Shown here: positions 54,431 through 64,000 of the stretch, one piece after another | How the letters are laid out: each line of letters starts with the position of its first letter | Numbering within the stretch: the stretch's first letter is position 1 | Assembly: GCF_019242955.1 (NCBI RefSeq) | Contig: NZ_CP066129.1 | Location: 3,162,001-3,226,000 of the forward strand | Direction of reading: 5' to 3' | DNA from: Morganella morganii | GTDB taxonomy: Bacteria > Pseudomonadota > Gammaproteobacteria > Enterobacterales > Enterobacteriaceae | DNA length: 64,000 nt | The notes under the pieces: generated by a model | What the model saw: the letters and a program-made list of their open reading frames with translations, nothing else | What the model was told of the DNA's origin: nothing | Databases searched by the model: none | Program-made: the position numbers and the translations under genes

Positions 54431-56859
54431 CTCTGTAAACGGCGGTGCTGCTGAGAATCCCCGAGCAAACGGAGCCCCAGCACACTGCCGCAGAGTGAAA
54501 GCAGAAAACCTCCGGCCAGCGGCAGCCCTATCCACAGCGGCCACTGCAATTGCCACGGGAAATCAAACACGCGGGTCTGCAACAGCCACAGGGCAATCTC
54601 CGCACCGAGTGCCGCAACCACGCCCGCCATCACGCCCAGCAGCGCAAATTCACTCCACAGCGTACGCCGCAACAGGCGTTTTCCGGCACCGAGGGTGCGG
54701 TATACCACCAGTTCAGTCCGGCGCTGATTCATACCCACCTGGATCTGCGCCAGTAATAACAGCACACCACAGATCAGCACCAGTACCACCATCGCTTCCA
54801 GCGCACGGCTGACCTGCGCGAGAATGGTCTGGATCTGTTTCAGCATCGATCCGGTATCAAAAATGCTGATAGACGGATACTTACGATTCATCTGGGTGAT
54901 TAATCCATCATTACCGTCATAGTGAAAGCTGGTCAGCCACATGGCACTCTGATTTTCCAGGGACGCCTGATTAAAAATAAAGAAAAAATTCGGCCGCATA
55001 CTTTCCCAGTCCACCTGCCGCACACTGCTGACGGTCGCGGTAAACGGCCGGGTATCCCCGGTGAATGTCAGGGTATCTCCCACTTTCAGGCCGAGCTGTT
55101 TGACGACTTCCATCTCAATAGAGACTTCCCCGGGTTTCGGCGGCCAGGTGCCGTCCTCCAGCTCGTTAAGCGGCGGCAGGGACTCCGTCCAGGTGAGACT
55201 CAGTTCACGGCGGACCGTATTGTTGCCGGGATCACGCGCATCTGCCCATTCCAGCGCAGTTTCGCCGTTAATACCGGACAGCCGGGCCAGCACCACCGGA
55301 TAATATTCCGTTGGCGTCACGTTGTGCGCTGCCAGCAGCTGATTGACAGGTGCTATCTGATCTTCGGTCATATTCACCAGAAAATAGTTCGGCGTATCCG
55401 GCGGCAGTTGCTGCTGCCAGCGCCCGATCAGATCACCGCGAACCATCACCAGCAGTCCCAGCAGCATAAAAGAGAGCGCAAATGCACCGGTCTGAACCAG
55501 CGTCTGACCGGGCTGACGCAGCAGGCGGCGGACAGCCAGCCGCAGACTCAGTGCACGAAACGGGATTTTGGCCAGCAGCCACAATCCGCCGTATCCGGCC
55601 ACTGCCAGCAGCGCAGCGATCAGAACCACACCGGCCAGTACTGCCCAGAGCAGAAAAGAGGCGTTGGTCAGCACCGCCAGCCCGCCAGCCACAATCAGTG
55701 CTGTCAGCGGCAGATACCAGCGCAGCGGCCAGACCGGTGCCACCACGTCATCGCGCAGCACGCGGGTCGGTTGTGTCAGCATCAGCTGGCGGTACGGCCG
55801 TGCACCCACCAGCAGAGTGATAGCCACCAGGGTCAGCAGTGCCCATGCCCACGGCCATAATCCCGGCGCGGGCAGCGCTTTCGGCAGCAGCGGAGAGAGC
55901 AGGCTCATCAGTACGGCATCAAAAATCAGCCCCAGCAGCGACCCGGCGACCATCGCTGCAGCCATCAGTACCGCCCATTGCCCGACAACCCAGTAACGCA
56001 GCTCCCGCCGCCCTGCACCCAGCGTTTTCAGTACTGCAATCAGGGTATGACGACTGCGGCAGTAGTGCGACATCGCAACGGCCACGGCGGCAATCGCCAG
56101 TAACAGGGTCAGCAATGCGGAGAGCACCAGGAACTGCTGAGCGCGATCGATCGACTTCGCCAGCGCCCCGCCCTCCTGCTGCAAAGTGACCCAGCGCTGA
56201 TCGATCCGCAGGGCATCCTCATACTGCTGTTTAAATATCGATACCGCATCCGGCGCACCGGCAAACATATCGCGGTAAGTCAGGCGGCTCCCCGGCTGTA
56301 TTGCCCCGGTGGCTTCCGCATCCTGCAAACTGATCAGGACGCGGGGAGCCATCTGGAACGGATTAAAACCGCTGTCCGGCTCCTGAATAAGAAAACCGGC
56401 AATTTTCAGGTCGGTATCCCCCACTTCCAGCATCTGTCCCGGTTTTACCGAGAGCAGTTCTGCCAGGCGCGGCGCGATAAGAATCTCCCCCGGTGCAGGT
56501 TTCAGGCCGGGCGGATCGGTTTCCAGCTCACCGTACAGCGGATAAGCCTCATCGGCTGCTTTGACATACACCAGCTGCGGCACATCATTGGCAAACACCA
56601 TGGTGTTGAAGCTCATCTGCTGACTCAGCGCCAGGCCGCTTTCCTGCGCCTTTTTCAGCCAGCTTTCATCAGCCGGATGCGAGCCGCGCAGCACCAGATC
56701 ACCGGCCAGATAATCACGGCTCTGATAATTCACACTCTGATTAATGCGATCACCGGTACGCCCCAGCGCCAGCACACAGGCGACTGCCAGGGTCAGTGAC
56801 AGCCAGACCACCAGCAGGGACGGCGTGCGCCACTCCCGCCAGAACCAGCGCCAGATCAT
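54427..56859 (-). CDS. ybbP: YbbP, ABC transporter permease (FtsX-like)
   Basis: This 810-residue membrane protein has two FtsX-type permease modules, with helices near residues 15-35, 245-365 and 385-470 and three near the C-terminus. Two large periplasmic domains lie between them, the MacB/LolC-like layout of mechanotransmission transporters. It follows ybbA with a 4-bp overlap. The YbbAP-TesA complex is thought to act on hydrophobic compounds in the periplasm. Confidence 0.95.
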   Translation of the reverse strand: MIWRWFWREWRTPSLLVVWLSLTLAVACVLALGRTGDRINQSVNYQSRDYLAGDLVLRGSHPADESWLKKAQESGLALSQQMSFNTMVFANDVPQLVYVKAADEAYPLYGELETDPPGLKPAPGEILIAPRLAELLSVKPGQMLEVGDTDLKIAGFLIQEPDSGFNPFQMAPRVLISLQDAEATGAIQPGSRLTYRDMFAGAPDAVSIFKQQYEDALRIDQRWVTLQQEGGALAKSIDRAQQFLVLSALLTLLLAIAAVAVAMSHYCRSRHTLIAVLKTLGAGRRELRYWVVGQWAVLMAAAMVAGSLLGLIFDAVLMSLLSPLLPKALPAPGLWPWAWALLTLVAITLLVGARPYRQLMLTQPTRVLRDDVVAPVWPLRWYLPLTALIVAGGLAVLTNASFLLWAVLAGVVLIAALLAVAGYGGLWLLAKIPFRALSLRLAVRRLLRQPGQTLVQTGAFALSFMLLGLLVMVRGDLIGRWQQQLPPDTPNYFLVNMTEDQIAPVNQLLAAHNVTPTEYYPVVLARLSGINGETALEWADARDPGNNTVRRELSLTWTESLPPLNELEDGTWPPKPGEVSIEMEVVKQLGLKVGDTLTFTGDTRPFTATVSSVRQVDWESMRPNFFFIFNQASLENQSAMWLTSFHYDGNDGLITQMNRKYPSISIFDTGSMLKQIQTILAQVSRALEAMVVLVLICGVLLLLAQIQVGMNQRRTELVVYRTLGAGKRLLRRTLWSEFALLGVMAGVVAALGAEIALWLLQTRVFDFPWQLQWPLWIGLPLAGGFLLSLCGSVLGLRLLGDSQQHRRLQS

Positions 56860-57542
56860 GTCAGTTCCTCCAGCTTGCCGTCAGACAACTTCAGCCGCCG
56901 CTGACAGCGGGCAGCAAGGGTCAGATCATGTGTGACCAGAATCAGCGTGGTGCCGTAATCACGGTTCAGTGAGAACAGCAGATCCGCAATTTTGTCGCCG
57001 GTACGGCGATCAAGGTTACCGGTCGGTTCATCGGCAAACAGAATTTTCGGCCGGGTCGAGAATGCCCTGGCTATCGCCACCCGCTGCTGTTCCCCGCCCG
57101 AAAGCTGGGCAGGCATATGTTTCAGGCGTTTTTCCAGCCCCAGCTGAATCAGCAGCTGCTCCGCATTTTCACGGCTGGCAGATTCGGATTCACCGCGTAA
57201 CAACGCAGGCAGCTGGACATTTTCCAGCGCATTCAGTGTCGGGATCAGCATAAAGGACTGAAACACAAAGCCGACATCCCGCGCCCGCAGTTTTGCCCGC
57301 GCTTCCTCATCCAGCTGCGGCAGTGACTGTCCGAGCAGTTTCACCTCACCGGACGTGCCGTCATCCAGACCGGCAATAATTCCCAGCAGGGTCGATTTTC
57401 CGGAACCGGACTCCCCCACCAGCGCAATTGTTTCTTCAGGCTCGACAACTAATCCGACACCCTGCAATATAGTGATCTCATTTTCACCCTGACCGACGCG
57501 CTTAATAAGATGATCAATTTCAAGAATAGGCTCCGGAGCCAT
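56856..57542 (-). CDS. ybbA: YbbA, ABC transporter ATPase
   Basis: This 228-residue ATPase has Walker [11 protein letters not shown], signature LSGGEQQR and Walker [10 protein letters not shown], all intact. It energises YbbP. Its first 11 codons run opposite to those of tesA, so the two genes overlap head to head; both starts agree with the E. coli proteins. Confidence 0.97.
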   Translation of the reverse strand: MAPEPILEIDHLIKRVGQGENEITILQGVGLVVEPEETIALVGESGSGKSTLLGIIAGLDDGTSGEVKLLGQSLPQLDEEARAKLRARDVGFVFQSFMLIPTLNALENVQLPALLRGESESASRENAEQLLIQLGLEKRLKHMPAQLSGGEQQRVAIARAFSTRPKILFADEPTGNLDRRTGDKIADLLFSLNRDYGTTLILVTHDLTLAARCQRRLKLSDGKLEELT

Positions 57543-58136
57543 CTCTGTTTCCTTTTTCTGCTGCTGTTCAGCGGGAATCTGTATGCCGCCGGAACATTAC
57601 TGATACTGGGGGACAGCCTGAGTGCCGGTTACCGCCTTCCGGCCGGAGAGGCGTGGGCGGCACAGCTGGGACAACGCTGGCAACAGGCCGGTAACGGCAT
57701 CACACTGATAAACGGCAGTATCAGCGGAAATACGGCCGCTCAGGGACTTGCCCGTCTGCCTGCACTGCTGGAGCAGCACCGGCCGCAATGGGTACTGATT
57801 GAACTGGGTGCCAACGACGGCCTGCGCGGCCTGCCGCTGACACAAACCCGCACCGATCTTCAGGCAGCGATTGATGCCGTGAAAGCCGCCGGTGCGAAGC
57901 CGCTGCTGATGCAGATCCGTATTCCGCCGAATTACGGCAAACGCTATACAGAGCGGTTCTCTGCGCTCTATCCGGCGCTGGCACAGGAAAATGCCGTTCC
58001 GCTGATCCCGTTTTACATGGAAGCGGTCATCACCAACCCGCAGTGGATACAGGATGACGGCATACACCCGAACGCAGCGGCACAGCCCTATGTGACAGAC
58101 TGGATGGATAAAACGCTGCTGCCTTACTTACAATAA
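57510..58136 (+). CDS. tesA: TesA, periplasmic thioesterase I / lysophospholipase L1
   Basis: This 208-residue SGNH hydrolase has a signal peptide (cleavage near LYA-AG, residue 26). The blocks are GDSLSAGY (Ser36), block II Gly, GANDG and DDGIHPN. It hydrolyses acyl-CoA, acyl esters and lysophospholipids in the periplasm. The first 33 bases overlap the start of ybbA on the other strand. Confidence 0.97.
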   Translation: MINFKNRLRSHLCFLFLLLFSGNLYAAGTLLILGDSLSAGYRLPAGEAWAAQLGQRWQQAGNGITLINGSISGNTAAQGLARLPALLEQHRPQWVLIELGANDGLRGLPLTQTRTDLQAAIDAVKAAGAKPLLMQIRIPPNYGKRYTERFSALYPALAQENAVPLIPFYMEAVITNPQWIQDDGIHPNAAAQPYVTDWMDKTLLPYLQ

Positions 58137-58198
58137 CAGGCGTCAGACTATCCTAAATGATTTGTCCATGACTTATAAGCAGTTAAGCAGGTAAAGAA

Positions 58199-58984
58199 AT
58201 GCAAAAAGCAGTTTTGATCACCGGCAGTTCCAGCGGTATCGGGTTATGCGCGGCAAAGACACTGAAACAGCGGGGCTACCGTGTGCTGGCCGCCTGCCGC
58301 AAACCGGCGGATCTGGCCGAAATGGCACGCCTCGGGTTTGAACCGGTGGAACTGGATCTGGACTGCCCGCAGAGTGTTGCCCGCGCTGCGGAACAGGTAC
58401 TGGCGTTAACAGATAACCGCCTGTACGGCTTATTCAATAATGCCGGTTTTGGCCTGTACGGCCCGCTGGAAACGGTCAGCCGTGAAGATCTGGAAAAACA
58501 GTTTTCCGCCAATCTGTTCGGCACGCATCAGTTAACCACGCTGCTGCTGCCTGCCATGAAACAGGCCGGCGAAGGCCGGATAATCCAGACCAGTTCCGTG
58601 ATGGGTCTGATTTCCACCCCCGGACGTGGTGCTTATGCCGCCAGTAAATACGCGCTGGAAGCCTGGTCCGATGCACTGCGGATGGAACTCGCCGGTACCG
58701 GAGTCCGTGTCAGCCTGATTGAGCCGGGACCCATCACCACCCGGTTTACGGAAAATGTCACACAAACGCTGCAGGATAAACCGGTCAAAAATCCGGGAAT
58801 TGCCCGCCTGTTTACCGGCAAACCGGAGGATGTGGTGAAAAAAGTCATCTGTGCCCTGGAGCACCGGCACCCGAAAATACGCTATCCTGTTACGGGTCTT
58901 ACCGTAATCGTGATGTGGCTCAGACGCCTGCTGCCACTGTGGCTGATGGATAAAATACTGAACAAAAAATCCTCTGCTGCTTGA
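58199..58984 (+). CDS. ybbO: YbbO, short-chain dehydrogenase/reductase
   Basis: This 261-residue SDR has the NADP-binding motif TGSSSGIG, NNAGFG and the catalytic YAASK. E. coli YbbO reduces aldehydes. The basic, hydrophobic C-terminus (VIVMWLRRLLPLWLMDKIL) may touch the membrane. It lies between tesA and ybbN as in E. coli. Confidence 0.95.
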   Translation: MQKAVLITGSSSGIGLCAAKTLKQRGYRVLAACRKPADLAEMARLGFEPVELDLDCPQSVARAAEQVLALTDNRLYGLFNNAGFGLYGPLETVSREDLEKQFSANLFGTHQLTTLLLPAMKQAGEGRIIQTSSVMGLISTPGRGAYAASKYALEAWSDALRMELAGTGVRVSLIEPGPITTRFTENVTQTLQDKPVKNPGIARLFTGKPEDVVKKVICALEHRHPKIRYPVTGLTVIVMWLRRLLPLWLMDKILNKKSSAA

Positions 58985-59037
58985 AATGCTGCGCTGCGCC
59001 CAGATGTTAATAAAAAGTCCGCCAATTTATTAAGAGA

Positions 59038-59901
59038 ATGAATATGTTATCAAATGCACATATCACAGACGTTAACGAAACCAATTTACGCCAGGTTATT
59101 GAATCTTCAATGCAGGTGCCGGTGGTCTTTTTCTTCCATTCCGCGCAGTCCCCGCAGTGTCAGGAACTGGGCGCTATTCTGGAAAAAGTGGCCGCTGACT
59201 ATGCCGGGATGATGATCCTTGCCAAAGTAAACTGCGATACCGAGCAGATGATCGCCTCACAATTCGGTCTGCGTGCGGTGCCGACCACCTATCTGTTCCA
59301 TCAGGGACAGCCGGTCGATGGCTTTGAGGGGCCGCAGAATGAAGAAACAGTCCGTAACTTCCTGGCAAAATTCCTGCCGTCCGAATCTGAAATCAAAACC
59401 GGTCAGGCCATCGAACTGATTGAAGCCGGTGATTTTCAGGCTGCTCTGCCGCTGCTGCGTGAAGCGCATCAGGCAGACGACCGCAACAGTGAAATCACCC
59501 TGCTGCTGGCACAGACGCTGCTGGAAGTGAATCTGTCAGAAGAGGCAGAGAAAGTATTGAAGTCTGTCCCGATTCAGGATCAGGATACGCGCTATCATGG
59601 TCTCTTATCTCAAATTGAGTTACAAAAACAAGCTGCAGACACGCCGGAAATCCAGGAGCTGCAAAATGCCTTTGCCGCAGATCCGGAAAATGCAGAACTC
59701 GCGGTACAACTGGCGCTGAAACTGCATGAAGTTCACCGCAATGACGAAGCACTTGCACTGCTATTCAGTTTCCTGAAGAAAGATCTGGCGGCTGCGGAAG
59801 GTCAGGTACGCAAAACCATGATGGATATTATGGCGGCAATGGGAACCGCAGACAGTACTGCCGCATCTTACCGTCGTAAGCTATACTCGTTACTGTACTA
59901 A
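59038..59901 (+). CDS. ybbN: YbbN/CnoX, thioredoxin-fold chaperone
   Basis: This 287-residue protein has an N-terminal thioredoxin fold (about residues 10-115) whose active site reads SAQSPQC, with only the second Cys kept. A TPR-like helical domain follows ([19 protein letters not shown]). In E. coli CnoX protects oxidation-prone proteins and passes them to GroEL. It matches the E. coli protein over its full length. Confidence 0.97.
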   Translation: MNMLSNAHITDVNETNLRQVIESSMQVPVVFFFHSAQSPQCQELGAILEKVAADYAGMMILAKVNCDTEQMIASQFGLRAVPTTYLFHQGQPVDGFEGPQNEETVRNFLAKFLPSESEIKTGQAIELIEAGDFQAALPLLREAHQADDRNSEITLLLAQTLLEVNLSEEAEKVLKSVPIQDQDTRYHGLLSQIELQKQAADTPEIQELQNAFAADPENAELAVQLALKLHEVHRNDEALALLFSFLKKDLAAAEGQVRKTMMDIMAAMGTADSTAASYRRKLYSLLY

Positions 59902-59955
59902 TTATTACTTTACTGAATTATTTAACCCACTCATTACTGATAAGGATTTTGGCTC

Positions 59956-60894
59956 ATGGATTTGTTCTCACTGGGTTTTGTCCCGATTATTATTCTCATC
60001 GCCGTCATTATTGTCGCGACCGGTGTCAAAACTGTACCGCAGGGCTTTCAGTGGACTGTTGAGCGTTTTGGCCGCTATACCCGGACACTTCAGCCGGGTC
60101 TGCATATTATTGTGCCGTTTATGGATCGCATCGGCCGTAAAATTAATATGATGGAACAGGTTCTCGATATTCCGTCACAGGAAGTTATCTCCCGCGATAA
60201 CGCCAACGTCACCATCGACGCCGTCTGCTTTATTCAGGTCATTGATCCGGTACGTGCTGCGTATGAAGTCAGCAACCTGAATCTGGCGATTATCAACCTG
60301 ACCATGACCAACTTCCGTACCGTGCTCGGTTCGATGGAGCTGGATGAAATGCTGTCTCAGCGCGATTCCATCAACTCCCGCCTGCTGCATATTGTGGATG
60401 AGGCAACCAACCCGTGGGGGATTAAAATCACCCGTGTTGAAATCCGTGACGTGCGTCCGCCGAAAGAGCTGGTATCTGCGATGAACGCCCAGATGAAAGC
60501 GGAACGTACCAAACGTGCCGATATTCTCGAAGCGGAAGGTATACGTCAGGCGGCTATCCTGAAAGCGGAAGGTGAAAAACAGTCTCAGATCCTGAAAGCA
60601 GAAGGTCTGCGTCAGTCCGCATTCCTGGAAGCAGAAGCCCGTGAACGTGCGGCTGAGGCGGAAGCCCGCGCCACACAAATGGTATCGGATGCTATCGCTG
60701 ACGGTAATATGCAGGCTATCAATTACTTTGTGGCGCAGAAATATACCGATGCACTGACCAAAATCGGTGCAGCGGAAAACAGCAAAGTCATTATGATGCC
60801 GCTGGAAGCCAGCAACCTGATGGGTGCTATCGGCGGTGTGGCTGAAATGTTCAATGTGTCAAAAGACACGAAAGGTCAGGGTAAATCCGCATGA
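59956..60894 (+). CDS. qmcA: QmcA, SPFH-domain membrane protein
   Basis: This 312-residue protein has an N-terminal membrane segment ([15 protein letters not shown]) and a stomatin-type SPFH domain ([20 protein letters not shown] and [19 protein letters not shown]). A repeated EAEGxRQAxxLKAEG coiled coil follows. It overlaps ybbJ by 4 bp; QmcA and its NfeD partner YbbJ form a conserved pair in membrane quality control. Confidence 0.97.
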   Translation: MDLFSLGFVPIIILIAVIIVATGVKTVPQGFQWTVERFGRYTRTLQPGLHIIVPFMDRIGRKINMMEQVLDIPSQEVISRDNANVTIDAVCFIQVIDPVRAAYEVSNLNLAIINLTMTNFRTVLGSMELDEMLSQRDSINSRLLHIVDEATNPWGIKITRVEIRDVRPPKELVSAMNAQMKAERTKRADILEAEGIRQAAILKAEGEKQSQILKAEGLRQSAFLEAEARERAAEAEARATQMVSDAIADGNMQAINYFVAQKYTDALTKIGAAENSKVIMMPLEASNLMGAIGGVAEMFNVSKDTKGQGKSA

Positions 60895-61343
60895 TTGAGA
60901 TGATCGCATCACAGGCGGTCTGGTTCTGGCTCTGTTTCGGCGGCATCCTGCTGATTCTGGAGATGCTCGGCACCGGGGGATATCTGCTCTGGAGCGGTGT
61001 GGCGGCACTGATTGTCGCACTGCTGACGTGGATAATACCGGGGCTGAGTCCCGAGTGGCAGGGCATTATCTTCGCAGTGATGACGGTGATTTGTGCGGTG
61101 CTGTGGCGTAATTTTCAGCGCCGCCGCCAGCGTGATGACAGCAGTTCACCGAATCAGGCCAATCACAAGCTGATTGGTCTGCGCGCCGCACTGCTGACAG
61201 AGACGGAAGAGGGTTACAGCCGCATCCGCCTCGCAGACGGAAGCTGGCGTGTTTACAGTCAGTCGCCGCTGCCTGCCGGTACGGAGGTGGAAGTGATTGC
61301 CGTTGACGGTATTACACTGACCGTCCGGGCTGTCAGCCGGTAA
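60891..61343 (+). CDS. ybbJ: YbbJ, NfeD-family membrane protein
   Basis: This 150-residue protein has two to three N-terminal membrane helices (about residues 8-75) and a C-terminal OB-fold NfeD domain ([20 protein letters not shown] then [19 protein letters not shown]). It is the partner of QmcA and translationally coupled to it. Confidence 0.94.
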   Translation: MIEMIASQAVWFWLCFGGILLILEMLGTGGYLLWSGVAALIVALLTWIIPGLSPEWQGIIFAVMTVICAVLWRNFQRRRQRDDSSSPNQANHKLIGLRAALLTETEEGYSRIRLADGSWRVYSQSPLPAGTEVEVIAVDGITLTVRAVSR

Positions 61344-61365
61344 CTGACCGGAAAGACAACAGCAA

Positions 61366-61396
61366 AACGGCCTCTGTCACCAGAGGCCGTTTTTAT
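61366..61396 (+). terminator. Terminator of qmcA-ybbJ
   Basis: AACGGCCTCTG and CAGAGGCCGTT around a four-base loop are followed by TTTA. Confidence 0.93.
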
Positions 61397-61432
61397 TTAT
61401 CTCAATAATCTTGTCTCAAAAACCTTACCGCA

Positions 61433-62926
61433 TCACGCGCCTTTAAAACGGTAGCGTTCATTCACGGAATTGGTCAGATCCTGCATAATAATATTGGTCA
61501 GTTTATCGGTGGTATTTAATGCGTCCTGCATCACTTTATTCTGGAAGTCCTGTAACAGCTGTTTGGCCTTAGCCGGGTCTTTTTTATAGATACTCAGATA
61601 CTCTTTTTCCATTGCCTGTTGTTCTTCGGCAAACTGAGCTTCCTGTTTGCTGTATTCCGCCTGCACAATTTTCGAATATTTATTAAAATCGATCATCGCC
61701 AGAGTCTGTAATTTACGGAATTTCCAGTGCGCGGAAGCATTATCAGCCTGCGGTGAGCCGATGGTATAGGCTTCCACATAACTATCCGGGCCGTAATACA
61801 CCGGGACATAAACAGATAATGTCGGCATACCGAAAGCGATATAACGGACATTGCCGATTTCTTTCGGTAAATCTTTGCGTACCTGTAAAATATGGGAATG
61901 CTGGGTTCTGAATACCGAGATTGGTCGTTTGGTGGTATCCGGATAGGTGGTGGCATAAGGGGATATGCCGACATTTTCATAATGGTTGCGCAGCCCGGCT
62001 TTAATATCTTCCAGCCCCAGTTTTTTCGCCGGTTTTAAGAAGACAGGGAAATCATTGGATTTCACATCTTTAAAATCAGTCTTAATTTCCGGGTTATACA
62101 TTTTTTGCAGCACTAAGACACGCGGATAGTTGTAATAACCGTCACTTTTTGCATCATCTTTGGTATAGGCTTTTTTGAAATTAAATTCACCGTCTTTCTT
62201 CGGATCATATAAGCCGTTTTGCTCGGCAAAGGAAATCAGTGTCGGAGATGACAGGTAGTTGTCTTTGTCATTGATATCAAATTTTTCCAGGCGCCCCTGG
62301 TTGGCGGTGACATAATAGGTATTGGCCGGAATTTTCGCAGCCATCCACTGGTGGCCGCTGCCGGTTTCCAGATACCAGATCCCGTCTTTATCAATAAAGG
62401 CCACACCGAAACCTTCACCGGCGCCTTTTTCCTCAATAATTTTCCCTAACCGCATTACTCCCTCTTTCGCGGAAGAGACATACGGTAATACCACATCCGG
62501 AATGGCATCTTCAATAATCCCGGTATCTTCGACATACGGGTCAATTTTTAATGATGCATCATTGGCAAAAATGGTTTCTGTGGCACTGATCCCGACACCG
62601 GCGTCATTAAAGCCGTTAGAGCTGAAACGGAACTGACCTTTATCATTCCATTCCGGGATAGTGGTATAACGCATTGCCTTTTCCGGCAACGTATAGGTAA
62701 ATTTATTTAAGTTGGTTTTAAACTCAGTGTCTTTATTGATTTTTTCCTGATTCACCTGCAAAACTTTCGGGTTTGCCGGATTCATATCTTCATTGCGGGC
62801 AATATATTGCGCACCATCTGAAGACGCATTTTCACCGACAAAAATAGTGGTACATGCCGTTGCATCAGAAATCACCAGTGCAGCACCCACAGCAAGAGAT
62901 AAAACACTACGTTTCATAGAGAACAC
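61433..62926 (-). CDS. C69-family dipeptidase, exported
   Basis: This 497-residue Ntn-hydrolase-type peptidase has a signal peptide ending near SDATA; the next residue is Cys (CTTIFVGENAS), the expected N-terminal nucleophile. Conserved blocks follow (YIARNEDMN and GVGISATETIFAN, then GIWYLETGSGHQW). A helical Lys/Gln-rich tail follows residue 430. It probably cleaves dipeptides in the periplasm. It stands alone with no clear terminator. Confidence 0.92.
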   Translation of the reverse strand: MFSMKRSVLSLAVGAALVISDATACTTIFVGENASSDGAQYIARNEDMNPANPKVLQVNQEKINKDTEFKTNLNKFTYTLPEKAMRYTTIPEWNDKGQFRFSSNGFNDAGVGISATETIFANDASLKIDPYVEDTGIIEDAIPDVVLPYVSSAKEGVMRLGKIIEEKGAGEGFGVAFIDKDGIWYLETGSGHQWMAAKIPANTYYVTANQGRLEKFDINDKDNYLSSPTLISFAEQNGLYDPKKDGEFNFKKAYTKDDAKSDGYYNYPRVLVLQKMYNPEIKTDFKDVKSNDFPVFLKPAKKLGLEDIKAGLRNHYENVGISPYATTYPDTTKRPISVFRTQHSHILQVRKDLPKEIGNVRYIAFGMPTLSVYVPVYYGPDSYVEAYTIGSPQADNASAHWKFRKLQTLAMIDFNKYSKIVQAEYSKQEAQFAEEQQAMEKEYLSIYKKDPAKAKQLLQDFQNKVMQDALNTTDKLTNIIMQDLTNSVNERYRFKGA

Positions 62927-63139
62927 CTTCCATTGAGTTATAAATTGCGTTTACGCTATCCATTACCCGCTGATTTTTCTTTTACGCAGATCGCATAATA
63001 CAAAGTCAATCACTGGATTATTCTCAAAACATGGTTTATTTCACTAAATTAATTATTTTTTACGGATAAGTGTTTGGGTTAAAATTACGGATTATTTTTT
63101 CAGCGGGGAATTGATCGGGACAGGGGATCGTGTGAATTG

Positions 63140-63745
63140 TTATTTTATTTCTTTTTTACTGATCACAATTAAGCGGTGTGTGGGGGTATCCGGATCATTC
63201 CCCCAATAAAAATCACTCCAATATTCAAAAAAAGATTCAATATCCTGAATAGCAAACAGTGGCCTTTCCGGCTCTCCGCCATCTGAAGCATAAACATAAA
63301 AACCGGCAGCCAATGCCCATGAAATCATTACTTCCCAAAAACGCCGGCCGTCACCGGTTTGTTCTTCATCGGTAACCACAATATGATAAGTATCCGGCAG
63401 CCAGCGGAAAAAGTGCCGCGGCAGGTCTGCAACAGCAGACTGATGTTTGTCATTGGTTGTCCGCCATACTTTAATTTGTGTGCAACTTGTCTGACCGGCA
63501 ACAATGTCATTGCGGAAGCAAAGCTCAACCAGATAAACGGTTTCGGGTAAATCCCCGGTAGTCACCAGCCTGTACTGCTGCTTTTTACCTGATTTAATAA
63601 ATTGATAGCCCTCTTTTACCTCATAGCCGGGCAATAAAAACTGATGTGTACCGGCAGCCGGAAACAGTACTGTCAGTTCGCTGTTTTCAGAGGGCAGATT
63701 TAATTTCCGGTTAAAACTAGCAGTGAACTCAATTGTCTCCGCCAT
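63140..63745 (-). CDS. Unrecognised protein near right edge
   Basis: This 201-residue acidic protein has no signal peptide. It combines a beta-rich first half (FPAAGTHQFLLPGYEVKEG) with a second half holding DTYHIVVTDEEQTGDGRRFW, WALAAGFYVYASD and RLIVISKKEIK. I cannot place it in a family. Its start overlaps the end of the gene upstream by 17 bp, so the two form a unit. The layout recalls small partner or immunity pairs behind toxins, but nothing shows that directly. Confidence 0.65.
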   Translation of the reverse strand: MAETIEFTASFNRKLNLPSENSELTVLFPAAGTHQFLLPGYEVKEGYQFIKSGKKQQYRLVTTGDLPETVYLVELCFRNDIVAGQTSCTQIKVWRTTNDKHQSAVADLPRHFFRWLPDTYHIVVTDEEQTGDGRRFWEVMISWALAAGFYVYASDGGEPERPLFAIQDIESFFEYWSDFYWGNDPDTPTHRLIVISKKEIK

Positions 63746-63917
63746 CCTGTAAATCCGCCATTAAATCCGGAATACAACTGAATATTTTCCCTTTTCCGTA
63801 TTCTGATTCAGTAATTGCAGCCAGAGTACACACGGAATAGTGATGCGGTGTCTGTTTCATATTATTCACTGTTACATCCGTTAAGTCCGGTATTGCACTT
63901 TCTTTTAATTCAGACAT
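63729..63917 (-). CDS. Small unrecognised protein overlapping its neighbour
   Basis: The frame could start at the ATG at 63947 (72 codons) or, with GGGGT upstream, at 63917 (MSELKESAIPDLTDV, 62 codons); I prefer the latter. It is soluble with no recognisable motif. A different minus-strand frame entering from the window edge ends near here, so an upstream gene may overlap it. Confidence 0.45.
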   Translation of the reverse strand: MSELKESAIPDLTDVTVNNMKQTPHHYSVCTLAAITESEYGKGKIFSCIPDLMADLQDGGDN

Positions 63918-64000
63918 ATCAACCCCGAAAAATCGCAGAATAAACATAATGATAAAAAACCGGGCATCAGATTAAATTCAGCCGAACTGATATTGCTGAT

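Noticed and set aside
53666-54556. 296-codon minus-strand frame
   Set aside because: Antisense to the MFS transporter, which has a clear membrane protein pattern.
54922-55860. 312-codon plus-strand frame
   Set aside because: Antisense to ybbP; Gln/His/Arg-rich shadow composition.

Overview
The window looks like chromosomal DNA of an enterobacterium. The right half holds a housekeeping backbone in the familiar Enterobacterales order (argU, folD, ybcJ, cysS, ppiB, lpxH, purE, purK, then ybbP, ybbA, tesA, ybbO, ybbN, qmcA, ybbJ). The proteins are close to, but clearly diverged from, their Escherichia coli counterparts. Base composition near 50% GC, the type of T6SS cluster and the cybC/cybB/C69-dipeptidase complement make me favour Morganella (Morganellaceae). 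This is inference; no marker gene settles the species.

Left part (1 to about 32,300): a type VI secretion locus in two divergent arms. The leftward arm runs tssH, a complete chaperone-usher fimbrial operon, tssB, tssC, hcp, tssJ, tssK, tssL, tssM, an unknown gene, vgrG, a PAAR gene and a TagK-like gene cut by the window edge. The rightward arm runs tssF, tssG, tssA, a two-domain fimbrial adhesin overlapping tssA by 4 bp, a GT60-type polypeptide glycosyltransferase, a second DotU-like protein, an OmpA-domain protein and a DcrB/DUF1795 (Eag-like) protein. A GT25-type glycosyltransferase faces this arm across a terminator. No tssE was found. tssM is split in two frames at a run of ten A. VgrG ends in a mucin-like Thr/Pro tail encoded by fourteen 15-bp repeats.

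Middle (about 33,100 to 45,950): adhP, a pirin gene, a secreted protein with a T9 frameshift, then a class II microcin-type locus: C39 peptidase/ABC exporter, HlyD-type adaptor, and two paralogous peptides with 15-residue SGA leaders and GxxxG-rich cores. A membrane-anchored SPFH protein follows. Next come acuI and a NemR/AcuR-like TetR regulator, each preceded by the same operator-like palindrome. A Cys-rich protein with Thr/Pro repeats like those of VgrG has a perfect LexA-type palindrome in its promoter region. A broken Rha-type phage gene lies next to tRNA-Arg (argU), a classic integration site.

Right part (about 46,100 to the end): conserved core genes, a C69 dipeptidase and two unrecognised genes at the edge.

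The most interesting possibility is a protein O-glycosylation module attached to the T6SS: a Thr/Pro-repeat spike, a GT60-like transferase in the T6SS operon, a neighbouring GT25-like transferase, and a second protein with the same repeat type that may be SOS-controlled. The parts are visible in the sequence; their functional link is inference.
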